Part shown: positions 33,748 through 46,075 of the stretch, in pieces
Layout: every line of letters starts with the position of its first letter
How positions within the stretch are numbered: the first letter of the stretch is position 1
Source of the DNA: Rhipicephalus microplus
Lineage: Eukaryota; Arthropoda; Arachnida; Ixodida; Ixodidae
DNA length: 64,000 bases
Assembly (NCBI RefSeq): GCF_043290135.1
Contig: NC_134703.1
Span: 108,076,005-108,140,004, forward strand
Direction of reading: 5' to 3'
Position numbers and translations under genes: made by a program
The notes under the pieces: generated by a model
Seen by the model: only the letters and a program-made list of their open reading frames with translations
What the model was told of the DNA's origin: nothing
The model's database searches: none

Positions 33748-33865
33748 TTTGTTATTTTCATTATTTTTATGGGTTCTCATGATAGTTCAGATATGGAGGA
33801 ACAAGTTTTCTCTCGTATACCGACTGCTGTGCTTTGATGCAAATGTTGGTTGGACACTTTCATCG

Positions 33866-33936
33866 GCCGCTATAGCTCAGTGGTAGAGCACTGGTCTCGT
33901 AACCAGGGGTCGTGAGTTCAAACCTCACTGGTGGCA
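33866..33936 (+). pseudogene. tRNA-like with 6-nt anticodon loop
   Basis: One A missing from the loop; end TGGTGGC. Confidence 0.72.
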
Positions 33937-34054
33937 TTAGTTATTTTTATTATTTTTATGGTTACTCATCAACGTTCGGATAACGAGGAATCAGTTTTCC
34001 CTCGTATAGCGTCAGCTGTGCTTTGATGTTACTGTTGGTTGGATGCTGTCACCG

Positions 34055-34126
34055 GCCGCTATAGCTCAGTGGTAGAGCACTGGTCTCGTAAACCAGGGTT
34101 GGTGAGTTCAAGCCTCACTGGCGGCA
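34055..34126 (+). tRNA. tRNA-Thr (CGT)
   Basis: Fully paired, TTCAAGC subtype; twin at 45055. Confidence 0.75.
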
Positions 34127-34244
34127 TTAGTTATTTTTATTATTTTTATGGTTATTCATGAACGTTCGGATAACGAGGAACAAGTTTTTTCACGTATAAT
34201 AACTGCTGTGCTTTGATGCAACTGTTGGTTGGACACTTTCACCG

Positions 34245-34316
34245 GCCTCTATAGCTCAGTGGTAGAGCACTGGTCTCATAAACCAGGGGTCGTGAGCTTA
34301 AACCTCACTGACGTCA
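34245..34316 (+). pseudogene. tRNA-like, anticodon CAT
   Basis: Start GCCTCTA, T arm GCTTAAAC, end TGACGTC. Copies at 45245 and 54351 belong to the same duplicated block. Confidence 0.7.
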
Positions 34317-34624
34317 TTATATATTTTTATTGTTTTTATGAGTACTCATGAACGTTCGGATAACGAGGAACCAGTTTTACCTCGTATAGCAACGGCTGTG
34401 CTTTGATGCAACTGTTGGTTGGACGCTTTCACCGGCCGCTATAAATCAGTGGTAGAGCACTGGTCTTGTAAACAAGCGGACGTGAGTTCAAACCTCACTG
34501 GCGGCATTTGTTATTTTCATTATTTTTATGGGTTCTCATGATCGTTCAGATATCGAGGAACAAGTTTTCTCTCGTATACCGACTGCTGTGCTTTGATGCA
34601 ACTGTTGGTTGGACGCTTTCATCG

Positions 34625-34696
34625 GCCGCTATAGCTCAGTGGTACAGCACTGGTCTCATAAACCAGGGGTCGTGAGTTCAAACCTCACTGGCGGCA
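34625..34696 (+). pseudogene. tRNA-like, anticodon CAT
   Basis: Only two departures from consensus: CAT anticodon and D-stem CAGC. Copies at 45625 and 54731. These are the best preserved CAT forms. Confidence 0.6.
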
Positions 34697-35766
34697 TTTG
34701 TTATTTTCATTATTTTTTCTGATACTCATGAACGTTCGGATAACGAGAAACCAGTTTTCCCGCGTATAGCGACAGCTGTGCTTTGATGTAACTGTTGGTT
34801 GGACGCTGTCACCGGCCGCTATAGCTCAGTGGTAGAGCACTAGTCTCGTAAACCAGGGTTCGTGAGTTCAAGCCTCACTGGCGGCATTAGTTTTTTTATT
34901 ATTATTTTTATGGTTATTCATGAACGTTCGGATAACGAGGAACCAGTTTTCCCTCGTATGGCGACAGCTGTGCTTTGATGCAAATGTTGGTTGGACACTT
35001 TCATCGGCCGCTATAGGTAGGTGGTAGAGCAGTGGTCTTGTAAACCAGGGGTCTTGAGTTCAAACCTCACTGGTGGCATTAGTTATTTTTATTATTTTTA
35101 TGGTTACTCATGAACGTTCGGATAACTAGGAACTAGCTTTCCCTCGTATAGCGTCAGCTGTGCTTTCATGTAACTGTTGGTTGGACGCTGTCACCGGCCG
35201 CTATAGCTCAGTGGTAGAGCACTGGTGTCGTAAACCAGGGGTCGTGAGTTCAAACATCACTGGCGGCATTAGTTATTTTTATATTTCTTATGGTTACTCA
35301 GGAACGTTCGGATAACGAGGAACCAGTTTTCCCTCGTATAGCGTCCGCTGTGCTTTGATGTAACTGTTGATTGGACGCTGCAACCGGCCGCTATAGCTCA
35401 GTGGTAGAGCACTGGTCTCGTAAACCAGGGGTCGTGAGTTCAAACCTCACTGGCAGCATTACTTATTTTTATTATTTTTGTTGGTATTCATGAACTTTCG
35501 GATAACGAGAAACTAGTTTTCCCTCGTAAAGCAACAGCGGTGATTTGATGTAACTGTTGGTTGGACACTTTCACCGGCCGCTATAGCTCAGTGGTAGAGC
35601 ACTGGTCTCGTGAACCAGGAGTCGTGAGTTTTAACCTCACTGGCGGCATTAGTTATTTTCATTATTTTTATGGCTACTCATGAACGTTCGGATAACGAGA
35701 AACCAGTTTTTCCTCGTATAGCAGCAGCTGTGCTTTGATGCAACTGTTGGCTGGACGCTTTCACAG

Positions 35767-35838
35767 GCCGCTATAGCTCAGTGGTAGAGCACTGGTCTTG
35801 TAAACCAGGGGTCGTGAGTTCAAACCTCACTGGCGGCA
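35767..35838 (+). tRNA. tRNA-Thr (TGT)
   Basis: Exact TGT consensus; twin of 31406. Confidence 0.82.
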
Positions 35839-36709
35839 TTTTTTATTTTCAATAGTTTTATACATGATTGTTCGGATAACGAGAAACCAGTTTTACCTCG
35901 TATAGCAACAGCTGTGCTTTGATGCAACTGTTGGTTGACGCTTTCACCGGCCGCTATAGATCAGTGGTAGAGCATTGGTCTCGTAAACCAGGGGTCGTGA
36001 GTTTAAACCTCACTGACGGCATTATATATTTTTATTAATTTTCTGAGTACTCATGAACGTTCGGATAACGAGGAACCAGTTTTACCTCGTATAGCAACAG
36101 CTGTGCTTTGATGCGACTTTTGGTTGGGCGCTTTCACCGGCCGCTATAGCTCAGTGGTAGAGCACCGGTCTTGTAAACCAGGGGTCACGAGTTGAAATCT
36201 CACTGGCGGCATTTGTTATTTTCATTATTTTTATGAGTACTCATGATCATTCGGATATTGAGGAACAAGTTTTTTCTCGTATAGCAACAGCTGTGATTTG
36301 ATGTATCTGTTGGTTGGACGCTTTCACCGGCTGCTATAGCTCAGTGGTAGAGCACTGGTCTTGTAAACCAGGGGTCGTGAGTTCAAACCTCACTGGCGGC
36401 ATTATTTATTTTTATTATTCTTATGGTTACTCATGAACGTTCGGATAACGAGGAACCGGTTTTCTCTCGTAAAGCGTCAGCTGTGCTCTGATGCAACTGT
36501 TGGTTGGACGCTTTCACCAGCCGCTATAGCTCAGTGGTAGAGCACTGGTCTTGTAAACCAGGGGTCGTGAGTTTAAACCTCACTGGCGGCAATAGTTATT
36601 TTTATTATTTTTATGGGTACTCATCAACGTTTGGATAACGAGCAAACAGTTTTACCTCCTATAGCAACATCTGTGCTTTGATGCAAATGTTGGTTGCACA
36701 CTTTCATCG

Positions 36710-36779
36710 GCCGCTATAGGTCAGTGGTAGAGCACTGGTCTTGAACCAGGGGTCGTGAGTTCAAACCTCACTGGCGGCA
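36710..36779 (+). pseudogene. tRNA-like with 5-nt anticodon loop
   Basis: Duplicate of 32349 at offset 4361. Confidence 0.72.
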
Positions 36780-38036
36780 TTAGTTATTTTTATTATTTTT
36801 ATGGGTACTCATGAACGTTCGGATAACGAGAAATCAGTTTTTTCTCGTATAGCAGCAGCTTTGCTTTGATGCAACTGTTGGCTTGACGCTTTCACAGGCA
36901 GCTATAGCTCAGTGGTAGAGCACTGGTCTTGTAAAGCAGGGGTCGTGAGTTCAAACCTCACTGGCGGCATTTGTTATTTTCAATGGTTTTATGAGTACTC
37001 AAGATCGTTCGGATAACGAGGGACCGGTTTTCCCTCGTATAGCGTCAGTTGTGCCTTGATGCAACTGTTGGTTGGACACTTTCACCAGCCGCTATAGATG
37101 AGTGGTAGAGCACTGGTCTTGTAAACCAGGGGTCGTGAGTTCAAACCTCACTCGCGGCATTTGTTATTTTCATTATTGTTATGGATACTCATGAACATTC
37201 GGATAACGAGAAACCAGTTTCCCCTCGTATAGCGACAGCTGTGCTTTGATGTAACTGCTGGTTGGACGCTTTCATCGGCCGCTATAGCTCAGTGGTAGAG
37301 CACTGGTCTTGTACATCAAAGGTCGTGAGTTCAAACCTCACTGGCGGCATTAGTTATTTTTATTATTTTTATGGGAACACATAAACGTGCGGATAACGGG
37401 GAACCAGTTTTCCCTCGTATGGCGGCAGCTGTGCTTTTATGTTACTGTTGGATGGACGCTGTCACCGGCCGCTATAGCTGAGTGGTAGAGCACTGGTCTC
37501 GTAAACCAGGGGTCGTGAGTTCTAACCTCACTGGCGGAATTAGTTCTTTTATTATTTTTATGGGTTCTCATAAACTTTCGGATGACGAGGAACCAGTTTT
37601 CCCTCGTATAGAAACAGCTTTGCTTTGATGCAACTGTTGGCTGGACGCTTTCACAGGCCGCTATAGCTCAGTGGTAGAGCACTGGCCTTGTAAACCAGGG
37701 GTCGTGAGTTCAAACCTCACTTCCGGCATTTGTTATTTTCATTATTTTTATGGGTACTCATGATCGTTCGGATATTGAGGAACAAGTTTTCTCTCGGATA
37801 CCGACTGCTGTGCGTTGCTGCAACTGTTGGTTGGACGCTTTCATCGGCCGCTATAGCTCAGTGGTACAGCACTGATCTCGTAAACCTGGGGTCGTGAGTT
37901 CAAACCTCACTTGCTGCATTTGTTATTTTCATTATTTTTATGGATACTCATGAACGTTCGGATAACGAGAAACCAGTTTTCCCGCGTATAGCGACAGCTG
38001 TGCTTTGATGTAACTGTTGGTTGGACTCTTTCACCG

Positions 38037-38108
38037 GCCGCTATAGCTCAGTGGTAGAGCACTGGTCTCGTAAACCAGGGGTCGTGAGTTCAAACCTCAC
38101 TGGCGGCA
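38037..38108 (+). tRNA. tRNA-Thr (CGT)
   Basis: Exact CGT consensus; partner of the TGT copy at 33676. Confidence 0.8.
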
Positions 38109-38795
38109 TTTGTTATTTTCATTATTTTTATGGGTTTTCACGATCTTTCAGATATTGAGGAACAAGTTTTCTCTCGTATACCGACTGCTGTGCTTTGATG
38201 CAACTGTTGGTTGGACGCTTTCATCGGCCGCTATTGCTCAGTGGTAGAGCACTGGTCTCGTAAACCAGGGGTCGTGAGTTCAAACCTCACTGGCGGCATT
38301 TGTAATTTCATTATTTTTATGGATACTCTTTAACGTTCGGATAACGAGAAACCAGTTTTCCATCGTATAGCGACAGCTGTGCTCTGATGTAACTGTTGGT
38401 TGGACGCTTTCACCGGCCGCTATAGCTCAGTGGTACAGCACTGGTCTTGTAAACCAGGGGTCGTGAGTTCTAACCTCACTGGCGGTATTTGTTATTTTCA
38501 TTATTTTTATGGGTATTCGTGATCGTTCGGATATTGAGGAACAATTTTTTTCTCGTATACCGACTGCTGTGCTTTGATGCAACTGTTGGCTGGACGGTTT
38601 CGCAGGCCGCTATAGCTCAGTGGTAGAGCACTGGTCTTGTAAACCAGGGGTCGTGAGTTCAAACCTCACTTCCGGCATTTGTTATTTTCATTATTTTTAT
38701 GGGTACTCATGATCGTTCGGATATTAAGGAACAAGTTTTTTCACGTATACCAACTGCTGTGCTTTGATGCAACTGTTGGTTGGACACTTTCACCG

Positions 38796-38867
38796 GCCGC
38801 TATAGCTCAGTGGTAGAGCACTGGTCTCATAAACCAGGGGTCGTGAGTTTAAACCTAACTGAAGGCA
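38796..38867 (+). pseudogene. tRNA-like, anticodon CAT
   Basis: T loop TTTAAAC, T stem CTAAC, end TGAAGGC. Copies at 44487 and 47901. Confidence 0.7.
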
Positions 38868-39175
38868 TTATATATTTTTATTGTTTTTATGAGTACTCAT
38901 GAACGTTCGGATAACGAGGAACCAGTTTTACCTCGTATAGCAACGGCTGTGCTTTGATGCAACTGTTGGTTGGACGCTTTCACCGGCCGCTTTAGATCAG
39001 TGGTAGAGCACTGGTCTTGTAAACCAGGGGTCGTGAGTTCAAACCTCACTGGCGGCATTTGTTATTTTCATTATTTTTATGGGTTCTCATGATCGTTCAG
39101 ATATGGAGGAACAAGTTTTCTCTCGTATACCGACTGCTGTGCTTTGATGCAAATGTTGGTTGGACACTTTCATCG

Positions 39176-39246
39176 GCCGCTATAGCTCAGTGGTAGAGCA
39201 CTGGTCTCGTAACCAGGGGTCGTGAGTTCTAACCTCACTGGTGGCA
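39176..39246 (+). pseudogene. tRNA-like with 6-nt anticodon loop
   Basis: One A missing from the loop; T loop TTCTAAC. Confidence 0.72.
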
Positions 39247-40501
39247 TTAGTTATTTTTATTATTTTTATGGGTACTCATAAACATTCGGATAACGAGGAA
39301 CCAGTTTTCCCTTGTATTGCGACAGCTGTGCTTTGATGCAAATGTTGGTTGGACACTTTCATCGGCTGCTATAGCTCAGTGGTAGAGCACTGGTCTTGTA
39401 AACCAGGGGTCGTGAGTTCAAACCTCACTGGCGGCATTAGTTATTTTGATTATTTTTATGGATACTCATGAACGTTCGGATAACGAGAAACCAGTTTTCC
39501 CTCGTATAGCGCAGCTGTGCTCTGATGTATCTGTTGGTTGGACGCTTTCACCGGCCGCTATAGCTCAGTGGTACAGCACTGGTCTCGTAAACCAGGGGTC
39601 GTGAGTTCTAACCTCACTGGCGGAATTAGTTCTTTTATTATTTTTATGGGTACTCATAAACTTTCGGATAACGAGGAACCAGTTTTCCCTCGTATAGCAA
39701 CAGCTGTGCTTTCATGCAACTGTTGGCTGGACGGTTTCACAGGCCGCTATAGCTCAGTGGTAGAGCACTGGTCTTGTAAACCAGGGGTCGTGAGTTCAAA
39801 CCTCACTTCCGGCATTTGTTATTTTCATTATTTTGATGGGTACTCATGATCGTTCGGATATTAAGGAACAATTTTTCTCTCGTATACTGACTGCTGTGCG
39901 TTGATGCAACTGTTGGTTGGACGCTTTTATCGGCCGCATTAGCTCAGTGGTAGAGCACTGGTCTCGTAAACCAGCGGTCGTGAGTTCAAACCTCACTGGC
40001 GGCATTTGTTATTTTCATTATTTTTATGGATACTCAGAAACGTTCGGATAACGAGGAACCAGTTTTTCCTCGTATGGCGACAGCTGTGCTTTAATGCAAA
40101 TGTTGGTTGGAGACTTTCATCGGCTGATATAGCTAAGTGGTAGAGCACTGGTCTTGTAAACCAGGGGTCGTGAGTTCAAACATCACTGGCTGCATTAGTT
40201 ATTTTTATTATTTTTATGGTTACTCATGAACGTTCGGATAACGAGGAACTAGTTTTCCTTCGTATAGCGTCAGCTGTGCTTTCATGTAACTGTTGATTGG
40301 ACGCTGTCACCGGCCGCTATAGCTCAGTGGTAGAGCACTGGTCTCGTAAACCAGGGGTCGTGAGTTAAAACCTCACTGGCGGCATTACTTATTTTATTAA
40401 TTTTGTTTGTATTCATAAACTTTCGGATAACGAGGAACCAGTTTTCCGTCGTATAGCAACAGCTGTGCTTTGATGCAACTGTTGGCTGGGCGCTTTCACA
40501 G

Positions 40502-40573
40502 GCCGCTATAGCTCAGTGGTAGAGCACTGGTCTTGTAAACCAGGGGTCGTGAGTTCAAACCTCACTGGCGGCA
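40502..40573 (+). tRNA. tRNA-Thr (TGT)
   Basis: Exact TGT consensus. Confidence 0.82.
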
Positions 40574-40881
40574 TTTGTTATTTTCATTATTTTCATGGTT
40601 ATTCATGAACGTTCGGATAACGAGAAACCAGTTTTTTCTCGTATAGCAACAGCTGTGCTTTGATGTAACTGTTGGTTGGACGCTTTCACCGGCCGCTATA
40701 GCTCAGTGGTAGAGCACTGGTCTCGTAAACCAGGGGTCGTGAGTTTAAACCGCACTGACGGCATTATCTATTTTTATTATTTTTATGAGTACTCATGAAC
40801 GTTCGGATAACGAGGAACCAGTTTTACCTCGGATAGCAACAGCTGTGCTTTGATGCAACTGTTGGTTGGGCGCTTTCACCG

Positions 40882-40953
40882 GCCGCTATAGCTCAGTGGT
40901 AGAGCACTGGTCTTGTAAACCAGAGGTCGTGAGTTCAAACCTCACTGGCGGCA
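40882..40953 (+). tRNA. tRNA-Thr (TGT)
   Basis: Fully paired; variable region AGGTC in place of GGGTC. Confidence 0.78.
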
Positions 40954-41641
40954 TTTGTTATTTTCATTATTTTTATGGATACTCATGAACGTTTGGATAA
41001 CGAGAAACCAGTTTTCCCTCGTATAGCGACAGCTGTGCTTTGATGTAACTGCTGGTTGGACGCTTTCATCGGCCGCTATAGCTCAGTGGTAGAGAACTGG
41101 TCTCGTAAACCAGGGTTGGTGAGTTCAAGCCTCACTGGCGGCATTAGTTATTTTTATTATTTTTATGGTTATTCATGAACGTTCGGATAACGATGAACTA
41201 GCTTTCTCTCGTATAGCGTCAGCTGTGCTTTCATGTAACTGTTGGTTGGACGCTGTCACCGGCCGCTATAGCTCAGTGGTAGAGCACTGGTCTCGTAAAC
41301 CGGGGGTCGTGAGTTCAAACCTCACTGGTGGCATTACCTATTTTTATTATTTTTGTTGGTATTCATGAACGTTCGGATAACGAGGAACCAGTTTTCCCTC
41401 GTATAGCAACAGCTGTGCTTTGATGTAACTGTTGGTTGGACGCTTTCACCGGCCGCTATAGCTCAGTGGTAGAACACTGGGCTCGTAAACAAGGGGTCGC
41501 GAGTTTAAACCTCACCTGCGGCATTTGTTATTTTCATTATTTTTATGAGTACTCATGATCATTCGGATATTGAGGAACAAGTTTTTTCTCGTATACCGAC
41601 TGCTGCGCTTTCATGCAAGTGTTGGTTGGACGCTTTCACCG

Positions 41642-41713
41642 GCCGCTAGAGCTCAGTGGTAGAGCACTGGTCTCATAAACCAGGGGTCGTGAGTTCAAAC
41701 CTCACTGGCGGAA
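41642..41713 (+). pseudogene. tRNA-like, anticodon CAT
   Basis: CTAGAGCTC in place of CTATAGCTC, and end GGCGGA; other stems pair. Copy at 49607. Confidence 0.65.
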
Positions 41714-42020
41714 TTAGTTCCTTTATTAATTTTATGGGTACTCATAAACGTTGGGATAACGAGGAACCAGTTTTCTCTCGTAAAGCGTCAGCTGTGCTCT
41801 GATGCAACTGTTGGTTGGACGCTTTCACCAGCCGCTATAGCTCAGTGGTGGAGCACTGGTCTTGTAAACCAGGGGTCGTGAGTTTAAACGTCACTGGCGG
41901 CAATAGTTATTTTTATTATTTTTATGGGTACTCATCAACGTTTGGATAACGAGCAAACAGTTTTACCTCCTATAGCAACATCTGTGCTTTGATGCAAATG
42001 TTGGTTGCACACTTTCATCG

Positions 42021-42090
42021 GCCGCTATAGGTCAGTGGTAGAGCACTGGTCTTGAACCAGGGGTCGTGAGTTCAAACCTCACTGGCGGCA
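42021..42090 (+). pseudogene. tRNA-like with 5-nt anticodon loop
   Basis: Duplicate of 32349 at offset 9672. Confidence 0.72.
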
Positions 42091-44486
42091 TTAGTTATTT
42101 TTATTATTTTTATGGGTACTCATGAACGTTCGGATAACGAGAAATCAGTTTTTTCTCGTATAGCAGCAGCTTTGCTTTGATGCAACTGTTGGCTTGACGC
42201 TTTCACAGGCAGCTATAGCTCAGTGGTGGAGCACTGGTCTTGTAAAGCAGGGGTCGTGAGTTCAAACCTCACTGGCGGCATTTGTTATTTTCAATGGTTT
42301 TATGAGTACTCAAGATCGTTCGGATAACGAGGGACCGGTTTTCCCTCGTATAGCGTCAGTTGTGCCTTGATGCAACTGTTGGTTGGACACTTTCACCAGC
42401 CGCTATAGATGAGTGGTAGAGCACTGGTCTTGTAAACCAGGGGTCGTGAGTTCAAACCTCACTCGCGGCATTTGTTATTTTCATTATTGTTATGGATACT
42501 CATGAACATTCGGATAACGAGAAACCAGTTTCCCCTCGTATAGCGACAGCTGTGCTTTGATGTAACTGCTGGTTGGACGCTTTCATCGGCCGCTATAGCT
42601 CAGTGGTAGAGCACTGGTCTTGTACATCAAAGGTCGTGAGTTCAAACCTCACTGGCGGCATTAGTTATTTTTATTATTTTTATGGGAACACATAAACGTG
42701 CGGATAACGGGGAACCAGTTTTCCCTCGTATGGCGTCAGCTGTGCTTTTATGTTACTGTTGGATGGACGCTGTCACCGGCCGCTATAGCTGAGTGGTAGA
42801 GCACTGGTCTCGTAAACCAGGGTTGCTGAGTTCAAGCCTCACTGGCGGCATTAGTTATTTTTATTATTTTTATGGTTATTCATGAACGTTCGGATAACGA
42901 GACACCAGTTTTTCCTCGTATGGCGACAGCTGTGCTTTGATGCAAATGTTGGTTGGACACTTTCATCAGCCGCTATAGCTCAGTGGTAGAGCACTGGTCT
43001 CGTAAACCAGGGGTCGTGAGTTGAAACCTCACTGACGGAATTTGTTATTTTCATTATTTTTATGGATACTCATGAACGTTCGGATAACGAGAAACCAGTT
43101 TTCCCGCGTATAGCGACAGCTGTGCTTTGATGTAACTGTTGGTTGGACTCTTTCACCGGCCGCTATAGCTCAGTGGTATAGCACTGGTCTCGTAAACCAG
43201 GGGTCGTGAGTTCTAACCTCACTGGCGGCATTAGTTATTTTAATTATTTTTATGGTTACTCATGAACGTTCGGATAACGAGGAACCAGTTTTCCCTCGTA
43301 TAGCGTCAGCTGTGCTTTGATGTAACTGTTGGTTGGACGCGGTCACCGGCCGCTATAGCTCAGTGGTAGAGCACTGGTCTCGTAAACGAGGGGTCGTGAG
43401 TTAAAACCTCACTGGCGGCATTTGTTATTTCCATTATTTTTATGGATACTCATGAACGTTCGGATAACGAGAAACCAGTTTTCCCTCGTATAGCGACAGC
43501 TGTGCTCTGATGTAACTGTTGGTTGGACGCTTTCACCAGCCGATATAGCTCATTGGTACAGCACTGGTCTCGTAAACCAGGGGTCGTGAGTTCTAACCTC
43601 ACTGGCGGAATTAGTTCTTTTATTATTTTTATGGGTACTCATAAACTTTCGGATAACGAGGAACCAGTTTTCCCTCGTATAGAAACAGCTTTGCTTTGAT
43701 GCAACTGTTGGCTGGACGCTTTCACAGGCCGCTATAGCTCAGTGGTAGAGCACTGGCCTTGTAAACCAGGGGTCGTGAGTTCAAACCTCACTTCCGGCAT
43801 TTGTTATTTTCATTATTTTTATGGGTTCTCACGATCTTTCAGATATTGAGGAACAAGTTTTCTCTCGTATACCGACTGCTGTGCTTTGATGCAACTGTTG
43901 GTTGGACGCTTTCATCGGCCGCTATTGCTCAGTGGTAGAGCACTGGTCTCGTAAACCAGGGGTCGTGAGTTCAAACCTCACTGGCGGCATTTGTAATTTC
44001 ATTATTTTTATGGATACTCTTTAACGTTCGGATAACGAGAAACCAGTTTTCCATCGTATAGCGACAGCTGTGCTCTGATGTAACTGTTGGTTGGACGCTT
44101 TCACCGGCCGCTATAGCTCAGTGGTACAGCACTGGTCTTGTAAACCAGGGGTCGTGAGTTCTAACCTCACTGGCGGTATTTGTTATTTTCATTATTTTTA
44201 TGGGTATTCGTGATCGTTCGGATATTGAGGAACAATTTTTTTCTCGTATACCGACTGCTGTGCTTTGATGCAACTGTTGGCTGGACGGTTTCGCAGGCCG
44301 CTATAGCTCAGTGGTAGAGCACTGGTCTTGTAAACAAGGGGTCGTGAGTTCAAACCTCACTTCCGGCATTTGTTATTTTCATTATTTTTATGGGTACTCA
44401 TGATCGTTCGGATATTAAGGAACAAGTTTTTTCACGTATACCAACTGCTGTGCTTTGATGCAACTGTTGGTTGGACACTTTCACCG

Positions 44487-44558
44487 GCCGCTATAGCTCA
44501 GTGGTAGAGCACTGGTCTCATAAGCCAGGGGTCGTGAGTTTAAACCTAACTGAAGGCA
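44487..44558 (+). pseudogene. tRNA-like, anticodon CAT
   Basis: Partner of 38796, with GCCAG as the anticodon 3' strand. Confidence 0.7.
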
Positions 44559-44866
44559 TTATATATTTTTATTGTTTTTATGAGTACTCATGAACGTTCG
44601 GATAACGAGGAACCAGTTTTACCTCCTATAGCAGCGGCTGTGCTTTGATGCAACTGTTGGTTGGACGATTTCACCGGCCGCTTTAGATCAGTGGTAGAGC
44701 ACTGGTCTTGTAAACCAGGGGTCGTGAGTTCAAACCTCACTGGCGGCATTTGTTATTTTCATTATTTTTATCGGTTCTCATGATAGTTCAGATATGGAGG
44801 AACAAGTTTTCTCTCGTATACCGACTGCTGTGCTTTGATGCAAATGTTGGTTGGACACTTTCATCG

Positions 44867-44936
44867 GCCGCTATAGCTCAGTGGTAGAGCACTGGTCTCG
44901 TAACCAGGGGTCGTGAGTTAAACCTCACTGGTGGCA
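44867..44936 (+). pseudogene. tRNA-like with short anticodon and T loops
   Basis: One base missing from each loop; body 70 nt. Confidence 0.72.
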
Positions 44937-45054
44937 TTAGTTATTTTTATTATTTTTATGGTTACTCATCAACGTTCGGATAACGAGGAATCAGTTTTCC
45001 CTCGTATAGCGTCAGCTGTGCTTTGATGTTACTGTTGGTTGGATGCTGTCACCG

Positions 45055-45126
45055 GCCGCTATAGCTCAGTGGTAGAGCACTGGTCTCGTAAACCAGGGTT
45101 GGTGAGTTCAAGCCTCACTGGCGGCA
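45055..45126 (+). tRNA. tRNA-Thr (CGT)
   Basis: Fully paired, TTCAAGC subtype; twin of 34055. Confidence 0.75.
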
Positions 45127-45244
45127 TTAGTTATTTTTATTATTTTTATGGTTATTCATGAACGTTCGGATAACGAGGAACAAGTTTTTTCACGTATAAT
45201 AACTGCTGTGCTTTGATGCAACTGTTGGTTGGACACTTTCACCG

Positions 45245-45316
45245 GCCTCTATAGCTCAGTGGTAGAGCACTGGTCTCATAAACCAGGGGTCGTGAGCTTA
45301 AACCTCACTGACGTCA
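45245..45316 (+). pseudogene. tRNA-like, anticodon CAT
   Basis: Duplicate of 34245 at offset 11000. Confidence 0.7.
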
Positions 45317-45624
45317 TTATATATTTTTATTGTTTTTATGAGTACTCATGAACGTTCGGATAACGAGGAACCAGTTTTACCTCGTATAGCAACGGCTGTG
45401 CTTTGATGCAACTGTTGGTTGGACGCTTTCACCGGCCGCTATAAATCAGTGGTAGAGCACTGGTCTTGTAAACCAGGGGTCGTGAGTTCAAACCTCACTG
45501 GCGGCATTTGTTATTTTCATTATTTTTATCGGTTCTCATGATAGTTCAGATATGGAGGAACAAGTTTTCTCTCGTATACCGACTGCTGTGCTTTGATGCA
45601 ACTGTTGGTTGGACGCTTTCATCA

Positions 45625-45696
45625 GCCGCTATAGCTCAGTGGTACAGCACTGGTCTCATAAACCAGGGGTCGTGAGTTCAAACCTCACTGGCGGCA
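45625..45696 (+). pseudogene. tRNA-like, anticodon CAT
   Basis: Duplicate of 34625; D-stem CAGC is its only structural fault. Confidence 0.6.
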
Positions 45697-46003
45697 TTTG
45701 TTATTTTCATTATTTTTTCTGATACTCATGAACGTTCGGATAACGAGAAACCAGTTTTCCCGCGTATAGCGACAGCTGTGCTTTGATGTAACTGTTGGTT
45801 GGACTCTTTCACCGGCCGCTATAGCTCAGTGGTAGAGCACTGGTCTCGTAAACCAGGGGTCGTGAGTTCTAACCTCACTGACGGAATTAGTTCCTTTAAT
45901 ACTTTTATGGGTACTCATAAACTTTCGGATAACGAGGAACCAGTTTTCCCTTGTATTGCGACAGCTGTGCTTTGATGCAAATGTTGGTTGGACACTTTCA
46001 TCG

Positions 46004-46075
46004 GCCGCTATAGCTCAGTGGTAGAGCACTGGTCTTGTAAACCAGGGGTCGTGAGTTCAAACCTCACTGGCGGCA
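46004..46075 (+). tRNA. tRNA-Thr (TGT)
   Basis: Exact TGT consensus; twin at 55110. Confidence 0.82.

Larger units (their letters stand above)
30454..33800 (+). repeat. Higher-order block repeated at 34815-38160
   Basis: Eighteen successive units recur at exactly 4361 bp (30454 with 34815 through 33676 with 38037). A six-unit part (32159-33107) is present a third time at 41831-42779, offset 9672. Confidence 0.92.
30454..38226 (+). repeat. tRNA-Thr tandem array, block 6 (41 units)
   Basis: Unit starts: 30454C 30646T 30836C 31026C 31216C 31406T 31589C 31779T 31969T 32159T 32349T 32537T 32727T 32917T 33107C 33296T 33486C 33676T 33866C 34055C 34245M 34435T 34625M 34815C 35007T 35197C 35387C 35577C 35767T 35950C 36140T 36330T 36520T 36710T 36898T 37088T 37278T 37468C 37657T 37847C 38037C. 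Units 30454-33676 and 34815-38037 are the two copies of an 18-unit block at a constant offset of 4361. 32349 and 36710 have a 5-nt anticodon loop, and 33866 a 6-nt loop. 32917 and 37278 have a broken anticodon stem. Confidence 0.93.
38227..40194 (+). repeat. Higher-order block repeated at 47331-49298, partly at 43918-44936
   Basis: Eleven units recur at offset 9104-9105 (38227 with 47331 through 40123 with 49227). The first six also recur at offset 5691 (43918 to 44867). Units 39554-40123 also match 46383-46952 at offset 6829. Confidence 0.9.
41452..42090 (+). repeat. Higher-order block repeated at 49417-50055
   Basis: Four units at offset 7965, including the CAT unit (41642 and 49607), the D-loop GTGGTGG unit (41831 and 49796) and the 5-nt-loop unit (42021 and 49986). 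Confidence 0.87.
38227..45054 (+). repeat. tRNA-Thr tandem array, block 7 (36 units)
   Basis: Unit starts: 38227C 38416T 38606T 38796M 38986T 39176C 39365T 39554C 39743T 39933C 40123T 40313C 40502T 40692C 40882T 41072C 41262C 41452C 41642M 41831T 42021T 42209T 42399T 42589T 42779C 42969C 43159C 43349C 43539C 43728T 43918C 44107T 44297T 44487M 44677T 44867C. 38227 and 43918 have T in place of A9 (TATTGCTC). 39176 and 44867 have 6-nt anticodon loops, and 44867 also lacks one T-loop base (body ends 44936). 40123 carries lesions in acceptor, D and T arms. Confidence 0.93.
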
